8,222 bases of DNA, taken from the NCBI GenBank assembly GCA_007133715.1, contig SLMF01000088.1, positions 1 to 8,222 of the forward strand, given 5' to 3'. This DNA comes from Planctomycetaceae bacterium (GTDB lineage: Bacteria; Planctomycetota; Planctomycetia; Pirellulales; Pirellulaceae). The position numbers and the translations under genes were made by a program. Position 1 is the stretch's first letter, and the number at the start of each line of letters is the position of its first letter. Below the pieces are notes generated by a model. The model had not been told where the DNA came from. It was given only the letters and a program-made list of their open reading frames with translations, and searched no databases. Positions 1 to 4,661 of this stretch are shown here, in pieces.

Positions 1-71
1 ACAAAACTGCTCGGCGCGGGTCTCTGACCCCGCCGAAACCGCCGACCGAAGGTCTCCCAGCCCAGTTTTGT
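1..71. repeat. Structured inverted-repeat element at left window edge
   Basis: ACAAAACTG (1-9) is the exact reverse complement of CAGTTTTGT (63-71), giving a 9-bp outer stem. Inside it, 12-35 forms a GC-rich hairpin: CGGCG plus GGGTC pair with GACCC plus CGCCG, with one bulged C at 17 and a 3-nt loop. A smaller hairpin, GACC-GAA-GGTC, lies at 44-54. The whole could fold as a three-way junction. Read on the minus strand, the GC-rich stem is followed by AGCAGTTTTG, so it could act as a weak leftward terminator. It could also be an interspersed intergenic repeat; copy number cannot be judged here. Confidence 0.5.
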
Positions 72-376
72 TAGGGCCCCTTAGCATCTGCGAAGAAATT
101 ACAGTCGCCTTCGTCGCGGCGGTCTCGGTTCCGACCCGACCAATCCAGGGCGCGGACCACCGTCGCAGTCGTTCCATGCGACGTGGAAAGCGGCTCGTCG
201 AATAAGCACCCGGCCATGAGTATTTTGATGGAACCAAACTCGTGCCGCGAAGACGCTTATTTTGACGCGACGCCCTCGATACGAAAAGGAACCCGTTTTC
301 CGACGAGCTGGGGAGCCATCCCAAAGCCTTATTTCGTCGTTCAGCGACGATGCCGAACGGCTCGCATTTGCCCCGA
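72..376 (-). other. Non-coding region with nested inverted repeats, possible ncRNA
   Basis: No convincing gene is seen in this stretch of about 300 bp downstream of cpaB; short open frames lack Shine-Dalgarno sequences and family features. It holds several complementary segments. GCTCGTCG (193-200) pairs with CGACGAGC (301-308). AATAAGC (201-207), directly next to the first arm, pairs with GCTTATT (255-261). TCGTCG-CGACGA forms a 6-bp hairpin at 334-350, and GGGA-TCCC a small one at 311-322. With a possible promoter at 377-404 and the structured element at 1-71, this could be a leftward RNA of about 300-370 nt. It could equally be the leader of a gene beyond the left edge or plain intergenic DNA. 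It does not resemble tmRNA, RNase P RNA or SRP RNA. Confidence 0.3.
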
Positions 377-404
377 ATTCTACCAATGACCAGAATAGAC
401 TCAA
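377..404 (-). promoter_or_regulatory. Possible leftward sigma-70-type promoter overlapping the cpaB stop
   Basis: On the minus strand, TTGAGT (404-399) is followed after 16 nt by TAGAAT (382-377). Matches to consensus are 4/6 for the -35 and 5/6 for the -10. The -35 overlaps the cpaB stop codon (401-403). Transcription would start near 370 and run left into the non-coding region. This is pattern evidence only. Confidence 0.35.
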
Positions 405-1450
405 TGCAGGGGCGCCGGCGGCCACGGGGGAACTCGCCGCGCAAAATCCGGTACGTCTTCCGCTTCCACCTGCTCCCCCTGATCGTCCGTCGGGCGACGC
501 CGAGAAGCGGCCGCCGGTTCGGCCGACGTCGCCTCCGGGGCACTGCTCGACTCCCGCCAGAGGAAGCGTTGCTCGCGCTGCGGTGTGAGCAGCAGCATGG
601 TCCACGCCGGTGCGGCGGCCGTTTCGCCTGCTGTTGGGCTCGGAGCGTGCTCCTGCTGCGAGTCGACATCCGTCAAGGGCCCGGCGGGAACCGCCGGACC
701 CTCGGTCAGATCGATCTCGATGTCCTCGTCAGGCGTGGTTCGCGCCAGCTGGCGATTGCCCAGCAGGTCCGCCAACGAACTGACATAGGGCGGACCACGA
801 ACGTCGTCTTCCGGGCCTCGCAAGGCCAAACGGACCTCGCCCAATTCGCTGGCCATCATCAGATCTTCCGCCTGCTCCGGCGTGACCAATAAGGAAACCG
901 TACGGACGTTCTCGCCACGGTCGCTGCCGTCCGGGCTGCGTGACATCTCCCGATTGACCGCGAACACACGCACCGCGGTCATGATCGTGCGGGCGAAACC
1001 CGTATTTCGCGAGCGGGAACCCAGCACGGCGATCACATCCACCAAGTCGCCCGGTTCCAACAGATTCGAGACGGCCGTCTGGGCGTCCGAGCGGACGGAG
1101 ATCACGCGATAGCCCCGCGGCACCCGCACCGAACCGCTGGCATCCTGCGAATCCATCACTTTGCCCGGCAAGATCACCTCGCCCGGGTAAAGACGGATGC
1201 GCGCGTAACGGTCGTCCAACTGGTTCAGATCCGTGACCGCACCGGCAGGCACCCGAGCCCGCGGCCATTCGACCAACTCCAGATTCTCCGGACCCAAGGC
1301 CGTATTGATATCGATCTGTTCGCGAGCCACGACCACTCCCAGATACTCGACCGTCTCCGGTTTTGAGAGGCCGCGCATGTACTGCAAGACGCCGAGTGCG
1401 GCGACGAGACCGCAGCCCAGCGCGAACGTCAACAGGACTCCCGATCTCAT
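401..1450 (-). CDS. cpaB: Flp/Tad pilus assembly protein CpaB (RcpC)
   Basis: A 349-aa periplasmic component of the Tad (tight adherence, Flp pilus) secretion apparatus; in this family it works with the outer-membrane secretin CpaC/RcpA. Residues 5-22 are a hydrophobic N-terminal anchor or signal. Residues 37-99 fit the SAF domain (VVVAREQIDINTALGPENL then RIRLYPGEVILPGKV), and about 105-235 the RcpC domain, with VPRGYRVISVRSD and NLLEPGDLVDVIAVL. From about 240 the chain becomes low-complexity (Ala, Pro, Ser, acidic) except for a conserved-looking strand WTMLLLTPQREQRFLW at 283-298, a pattern I associate with planctomycete CpaB. It ends in a Pro/Trp-rich tail. The start is fixed by a full AGGAGGT Shine-Dalgarno at 1464-1458, 7 nt from the ATG. 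It follows cpaA by 105 bp on the same strand. No secretin or ATPase gene follows within the window. Confidence 0.9.
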   Translation of the reverse strand: MRSGVLLTFALGCGLVAALGVLQYMRGLSKPETVEYLGVVVAREQIDINTALGPENLELVEWPRARVPAGAVTDLNQLDDRYARIRLYPGEVILPGKVMDSQDASGSVRVPRGYRVISVRSDAQTAVSNLLEPGDLVDVIAVLGSRSRNTGFARTIMTAVRVFAVNREMSRSPDGSDRGENVRTVSLLVTPEQAEDLMMASELGEVRLALRGPEDDVRGPPYVSSLADLLGNRQLARTTPDEDIEIDLTEGPAVPAGPLTDVDSQQEHAPSPTAGETAAAPAWTMLLLTPQREQRFLWRESSSAPEATSAEPAAASRRRPTDDQGEQVEAEDVPDFARRVPPWPPAPLH

Positions 1451-1465
1451 GGCGGGTACCTCCTA

Positions 1466-1486
1466 GCAGGGTGTGCAAATCCCTGC
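1466..1486 (-). promoter_or_regulatory. Hairpin directly upstream of the cpaB ribosome binding site
   Basis: GCAGGG (1466-1471) and CCCTGC (1481-1486) form a perfect 6-bp stem with a 9-nt loop, ending 1 nt before the cpaB Shine-Dalgarno (1464-1458). A competing stem, GTGCA (1473-1477) with TGCAC (1498-1502), uses loop bases of the first. The two folds could bear on access to the ribosome site, but nothing here shows that they do. Confidence 0.35.
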
Positions 1487-1529
1487 GGTTGCTGAAATGC
1501 ACTTGGTTAAATCGGCATGCATCACGAGA

Positions 1530-1556
1530 ACCGGGGTCCCGAGCCAGGGAACCGGT
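1530..1556 (-). other. Intercistronic hairpin at the cpaA stop codon
   Basis: ACCGG (1530-1534) pairs with CCGGT (1552-1556), and inside it TCCC (1537-1540) pairs with GGGA (1547-1550), leaving a 6-nt loop and a small internal loop. It touches the cpaA stop codon (1558-1556). There is no T-run after it on the minus strand, so it is not a classical terminator. It may stabilise or process the cpaA-cpaB message. Confidence 0.4.
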
Positions 1557-2122
1557 CAAAGCAACATGCCTTGCCAAGCAAAGTAGGCAATGGTTCCGAT
1601 CATCAAAGGAATACCGTAAGGCAGCAGCAGCATCGAACTTTTTCGCTGGGCTGCCAGCTGGGACAGTTGTTCCGGATCGCGGATGGTCAGAATTTCCGTG
1701 ACGATCACACAAAAGCTGTCCCAATGTTTGCGCCAGTGGCTGTTCAGCAGGACCAGGGCCACAGCCAGCACACCGCCCACGAGGGTGGAAATCGCAAAGG
1801 CACCCAGTGTGTGTACGGCATGCACCCAAGCTCCGACCCCGGCCAGCAGCTTGACATCCCCGGCTCCCATCCCACCGATCGCGTAGGCCGGCAGCAGCAG
1901 GGCCAGCCCGGCAGCTGTGCCCAAGAGACTGGCCACCAACCCTTCCAGGCCGCCACCTGTCAGATGATAGCTCCAGCCCGAGAGGATCAGAGGGAAGGTC
2001 AACCAATTCGGGACCCTCAATTGGCGGCCGTCGATCACCGCCGCCAGCACCAAAATGCTGCTGAGCATCCAGACGGTCCAGTTGTCCGTCAGTCCTGCAA
2101 TCACCCGCGCCGTGAACTCCAT
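1556..2122 (-). CDS. cpaA: Prepilin peptidase CpaA/TadV (type IV prepilin peptidase-like)
   Basis: A 188-aa polytopic inner-membrane aspartyl protease that would cleave leader peptides from Flp prepilin and TadE/TadF-like pseudopilins. Both catalytic aspartates are visible: D31 in LAAVIDGRQLRVPN and D89 in GGMGAGDVKLLAG, the GxGD motif of the family. Hydrophobic segments lie at about 18-30, 42-54, 60-82, 93-126 and 165-185. The length fits the short CpaA/TadV class, which lacks the N-terminal methylase domain of PilD. The ATG at 2122-2120 has only weak upstream matches (AGGA 2 nt away, GGGG 9 nt away), so the start is likely but not certain. It lies 110 bp after the 37-aa membrane peptide and 105 bp before cpaB. 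It could process the TadE-like protein at the right edge. Confidence 0.9.
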   Translation of the reverse strand: MEFTARVIAGLTDNWTVWMLSSILVLAAVIDGRQLRVPNWLTFPLILSGWSYHLTGGGLEGLVASLLGTAAGLALLLPAYAIGGMGAGDVKLLAGVGAWVHAVHTLGAFAISTLVGGVLAVALVLLNSHWRKHWDSFCVIVTEILTIRDPEQLSQLAAQRKSSMLLLPYGIPLMIGTIAYFAWQGMLL

Positions 2123-2232
2123 GTTCCTGATCCCCGCATCCTGAGGGTGTTTTGATTACCTTTTTTCGAGAGTGGAGAGCGTGCGGCGGAACGCGGTTTT
2201 CAGCCCCCCCCGCAGCAGCCCGTCGCGGCGGT
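2123..2232 (-). other. Short intergenic gap with an 8-C homopolymer
   Basis: This 110-bp gap between the small membrane peptide and cpaA contains an 8-base C run at 2204-2211 (G run on the transcribed sense) and a T6 run at 2161-2166 on the plus strand. I see no convincing terminator or promoter, so read-through from the small gene into cpaA is plausible. The homopolymer is a possible slippage or sequencing-error site, but no recognised gene crosses it. Confidence 0.4.
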
Positions 2233-2346
2233 TTACGCGTAGCGCAGCGTCAAAAACCACTGGATCAGCGCCACGGCTGCCAGCGACAGGAAGCACAGCA
2301 ACTCCCACAACTGGGTCCACGCTTCGGGCGAGAACACCGGAAACAT
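2233..2346 (-). CDS. Small single-pass membrane protein, 37 aa, unknown function
   Basis: I do not recognise the family. The peptide begins MFPVFSPEAWTQLWELL and ends IQWFLTLRYA. About residues 13-34 form one hydrophobic helix with tryptophans at 10, 14 and 30 and a lone Cys18; the C-terminus carries one Arg. The start at 2346-2344 is preferred over a longer in-frame reading (to 2415, 60 aa) because GGAGG at 2359-2355 sits 8 nt upstream of it, whereas the extra N-terminal part is polar and lacks such a site. It is the first gene after the minus-strand promoter at 2486-2513 and precedes cpaA. It is not a Flp pilin: there is no Gly-x4-Glu-Tyr processing motif. A structural or regulatory peptide of the Tad group is possible, by location only. 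Confidence 0.6.
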   Translation of the reverse strand: MFPVFSPEAWTQLWELLCFLSLAAVALIQWFLTLRYA

Positions 2347-2485
2347 GATCGGATCCTCCGCAAAAACGTCTCGAAATCCATCCTCATCCGAGTGCGCACC
2401 GACACGCCCCGACAAAACCGAACATAGGGGTCGGCATATCCGATACCGCCACGGTTATGTGGGGGCCGCCCAGGACGCCCTCTCA

Positions 2486-2513
2486 TATCTACGACACCTG
2501 GGCCGGGGGTCAA
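2486..2513 (-). promoter_or_regulatory. Candidate promoter for the small-peptide/cpaA/cpaB group
   Basis: On the minus strand, TTGACC (2513-2508) is followed after 16 nt by TAGATA (2491-2486). Predicted transcription would start near 2479, leaving a leader of about 130 nt before the small membrane peptide. The -35 is a 5/6 match and the -10 is weaker (3/6). Its -35 overlaps the palindrome at 2511-2523, which would allow repression. Confidence 0.45.
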
Positions 2514-2523
2514 ATAGTATTTG
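2511..2523. promoter_or_regulatory. 13-nt palindrome, candidate operator
   Basis: CAAATA-G-TATTTG is a perfect palindrome around a single central base in a GC-rich stretch. It overlaps the last three bases of the minus-strand -35 box and lies 22 bp upstream of the plus-strand -35 box. That is a plausible position for a dimeric regulator affecting the tad group, dnaG, or both. No regulator gene is present in the window. Confidence 0.4.
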
Positions 2524-2544
2524 GCGGGACATGGGAACTTCGTC

Positions 2545-2573
2545 TTGACCCGCGTCCGCCCAATCTCTACAAT
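2545..2573 (+). promoter_or_regulatory. Strong sigma-70-type promoter for dnaG
   Basis: TTGACC (2545-2550), a 17-nt spacer, then TACAAT (2568-2573): 5/6 matches at both boxes with optimal spacing. Transcription should start near 2580. This rules out the longest dnaG reading frame, which would begin at 2521 upstream of the promoter. It likely drives dnaG and, by read-through across 92 bp, rpoD. Confidence 0.75.
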
Positions 2574-2581
2574 CCGCGTCC

Positions 2582-2597
2582 GTGCTACGGATAGCAC
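2582..2597 (+). promoter_or_regulatory. 5'-end hairpin of the dnaG leader
   Basis: GTGCTA (2582-2587) and TAGCAC (2592-2597) form a perfect 6-bp stem closed by a CGGA tetraloop, only 1-3 nt after the predicted transcription start. A hairpin at the very 5' end can protect a message from 5'-dependent decay; that role is inferred. It has no T-run and is not a terminator. Confidence 0.5.
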
Positions 2598-2628
2598 TTC
2601 ACCGCGGGTTGACCCAGAACCTGGCGGC

Positions 2629-2637
2629 AAGGAGGAG
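2629..2637 (+). promoter_or_regulatory. Strong Shine-Dalgarno sequence with no nearby start codon
   Basis: AAGGAGGAG is the best ribosome-binding match in the dnaG leader, yet no ATG, GTG or TTG lies 5-12 nt downstream in any frame. The nearest in-frame candidates are GTG 2665, ATG 2677, ATG 2704 and GTG 2713. A small stem, GACAC (2651-2655) with GTGTC (2665-2669), lies in between and would shorten the effective distance. Its use is unknown. Confidence 0.45.
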
Positions 2638-2703
2638 ATATCAGGGAAGCGACACTCCGGCCCCGTGTCCGGCGCAATGCTGCGCCGCTCGAGCAGCCAC
2701 AGG

Positions 2704-4569
2704 ATGCATCCCGTGTCCTTCGCAGCGCACCACGATCACGATGTAAAAGACCGGATTCGCGAGGCGACCGATATCGTCGAGCTGATCGGTTCTCAGCTAC
2801 AGCTGCGCCGGCAAGGCAGTGGTTATGTGACCCATTGTCCGTGGCACAACGACACCCGTCCGAGTCTCCAGGTGAACCCCCGACGCCAGAGCTGGAAGTG
2901 CTGGGTATGCGATATCGGCGGGGACGTGTTCAGTTTCGTGATGAAGCGCGAGGGGGTCGATTTCCGGGAAGCCTTGCAGTTGCTGGCCGATCGGGTGGGG
3001 ATCGCGTTGCCGACCGCGCCGCAGGCTCCGGTTTCACCGGGCAGCCCGGAGGACAAGGCCACCTTATATCGAGCGGTGCAGTGGGCTCAAGACCAGTTTC
3101 ACCGCTGCCTGTTGCAGGATGCGGCTGCCGAACCCGCACGGCTGTACCTGGAACAACGCGGCTTGACGGCCGAGACGATTGCCAAATTCGGGGTGGGTTT
3201 CTCGCCAGACGAATGGACTTGGTTGCTCGATCGGGCGGGGCATACGTCGTTCTCGCCGCAGGTCATGGCGGCAGCGGGCGTCTGCGGCCGTTCGGAGAAG
3301 AGCGGGCGGCATTATGACCGCTTTCGTGGCCGGGTGCTGTTCCCGATCTGCGATGTGCAGGGTCGGCCGATCGCGTTCGGCGGGCGTGTCTTGCCCCCGG
3401 CCGCCAGCGATACACCCAAATATATCAACTCGCCCGAAACACGGCTGTATGCCAAGAGTGACCAACTCTACGGGCTGCAACTGGCACGCGAGCAGGTGGC
3501 ACGCCTCCGCGAAATCGTGGTGGTCGAAGGCTATACGGATGTGATGATGGCCCATCAAATGGGGCTGGATCATGTGGTCGCCGTGTGCGGTACGGCCCTG
3601 GGACCCCGACACCTGAAGCTGCTGAAAAGATTCGCCGACCGGGTGATCCTGGTCTTGGATGGGGACGAGGCGGGTCAGCGACGGACGAACGAGGTGTTGG
3701 GTTTGTTTGTCGGCCAGGCTCTGGACCTCCGCATCCTGACCTTGCCCGCCCAACTGGATCCTTGCGAGTTCCTGTTGACCGAGGGTCCCGAAATTTTCCG
3801 CCAGCATCTGGCCGCGGCGGTCGATGCGTTGGAGCACAAGGTGCGGAGCTGCACGCAGGGGATTGATCTGTTGGCCGAAACGCACCGTGCGCACCAGGCT
3901 TTGGAGGAGATCCTGACCACCCTGGCAGGCAGCCCGCAATCGCAGTTAGGCGAGACGCGGCTGCGCGAGCATCAGCTGCTGGCCCGACTGGCCCGGCAAT
4001 TCGGGGTTACGGTCGCCCAATTGCGGCAGCGGTTGGGCGAGTTGCGGCGGAAGACGGTCAAGCGGCGTAGGGAAGACACCGTGGAAAAATCGCCCGAACC
4101 GGCGATCGGTTTGCGGGAGATGCACCCGCGAGATATCGAGCTACTGGAGATTCTGGCAGCTCAACCGGAGTATGTGGGCGAGGCGATCGCCCGGATCGAA
4201 TTGGGCCATCTCCACTCGCCACCCGCACGCGAGATCTTCCACACCCTGCATCAGGTGTATGAAGAAGGCCGCTCGCCCGATTTCGGCAACGTGCTGACCG
4301 CACTGGAAGACCCGGCCCTGAAAAACATCTGGGTCGCCTTGGACGAACGGGCGAATGCCAAGTTGGAGGAGGCGGACGAGGACGCCACCCAGCGGCTGAA
4401 CCGGCTGATCGCCGACTACCACTACGCGTTGGAGAAGAAGAACCGCCCACATACCGAAGCGGCTCTCCAAGATAAACGATTGGATGCACAGGAGGAATTG
4501 TACGTTCTACAGATGCTGATCGCTCAAGAGCGAACTCGGCAAGGTATTTCCGGACCCAAGGAAGGGTAG
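2704..4569 (+). CDS. dnaG: DNA primase DnaG
   Basis: About 621 aa; makes the RNA primers for lagging-strand synthesis at the replication fork, working with DnaB helicase. Numbered from ATG 2704, the N-terminal CHC2 zinc finger uses C45, H48, C66 and C69 (CPWH ... CWVC). The polymerase core carries RFRGRVLFPICDVQGRPIAF, then PKYINSPETRLYAKSDQLYGL. The TOPRIM domain has catalytic E275 in VVVEGYTDV and the acidic pair D319/D321 in LDGDEAG. The C-terminal part, about 410-600, is helical and fits the helicase-binding domain. The start is uncertain: GTG 2713 has an AGGA 8 nt upstream and gives an N-terminus MSFAAHHDHD; ATG 2677 is also in frame. Any of them keeps all domains. It lies directly upstream of rpoD, as in the macromolecular-synthesis operon of many bacteria, but without rpsU. 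Confidence 0.95.
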   Translation: MHPVSFAAHHDHDVKDRIREATDIVELIGSQLQLRRQGSGYVTHCPWHNDTRPSLQVNPRRQSWKCWVCDIGGDVFSFVMKREGVDFREALQLLADRVGIALPTAPQAPVSPGSPEDKATLYRAVQWAQDQFHRCLLQDAAAEPARLYLEQRGLTAETIAKFGVGFSPDEWTWLLDRAGHTSFSPQVMAAAGVCGRSEKSGRHYDRFRGRVLFPICDVQGRPIAFGGRVLPPAASDTPKYINSPETRLYAKSDQLYGLQLAREQVARLREIVVVEGYTDVMMAHQMGLDHVVAVCGTALGPRHLKLLKRFADRVILVLDGDEAGQRRTNEVLGLFVGQALDLRILTLPAQLDPCEFLLTEGPEIFRQHLAAAVDALEHKVRSCTQGIDLLAETHRAHQALEEILTTLAGSPQSQLGETRLREHQLLARLARQFGVTVAQLRQRLGELRRKTVKRRREDTVEKSPEPAIGLREMHPRDIELLEILAAQPEYVGEAIARIELGHLHSPPAREIFHTLHQVYEEGRSPDFGNVLTALEDPALKNIWVALDERANAKLEEADEDATQRLNRLIADYHYALEKKNRPHTEAALQDKRLDAQEELYVLQMLIAQERTRQGISGPKEG

Positions 4570-4661
4570 GACACGCGGACATCGGCGGACCCGGGCCCCC
4601 CTGGGATTGTTGCGGTGTGCGAAGTGTCTCCCATCGCGCAAGAAAGCGCAGGAGGACTTTC

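Larger units (their letters stand above)
2347..2703. promoter_or_regulatory. Divergent control region between the tad group and dnaG
   Basis: This stretch of about 350 bp has no supported gene. It holds back-to-back promoters whose TTGACC -35 boxes face outward (minus 2513-2508, plus 2545-2550), a 13-nt palindrome at 2511-2523, a leader hairpin at 2582-2597, and a strong Shine-Dalgarno at 2629-2637 with no start codon near it. Open frames crossing it (a dnaG extension to 2521 and a minus-strand frame 2265-2630) run over promoter elements and are unlikely to be translated. Confidence 0.6.

Noticed and set aside
183..389. 68-aa plus-strand frame in the left non-coding region
   Set aside because: GTG start without a Shine-Dalgarno, no domain, and it covers the inverted repeats; kept as non-coding.
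99..605. 168-aa minus-strand frame overlapping the end of cpaB
   Set aside because: Mostly out of frame with cpaB, Arg/Gly/Ala-rich, no ribosome site or family features.
1530..1556. Terminator between cpaA and cpaB
   Set aside because: The hairpin is good but no T-run follows it on the minus strand, so it is listed as an intercistronic hairpin only.
729..2006. 425-aa minus-strand open frame across cpaB and cpaA
   Set aside because: It overlaps two genes with clear family motifs in another frame and its own protein is Arg/Gly-rich with no recognisable domain; high G+C makes such long shadow frames common.
2233..2415. Flp pilin identity for the small minus-strand gene
   Set aside because: It lacks the Gly-x4-Glu-Tyr processing motif and the basic leader of Flp pilins.
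2265..2630. 121-aa minus-strand frame in the divergent region
   Set aside because: It crosses both promoters and the dnaG leader, and the 37-aa peptide in another frame has the better ribosome site.
2521..2703. N-terminal extension of dnaG to 2521
   Set aside because: The extension begins upstream of the strong promoter at 2545-2573, so it would not be in the transcript; it also has no similarity to primase N-termini.
3064..3939. 291-aa open frame antisense to dnaG
   Set aside because: It lies wholly inside dnaG, shows no domain, and is explained by dnaG codon use at high G+C.
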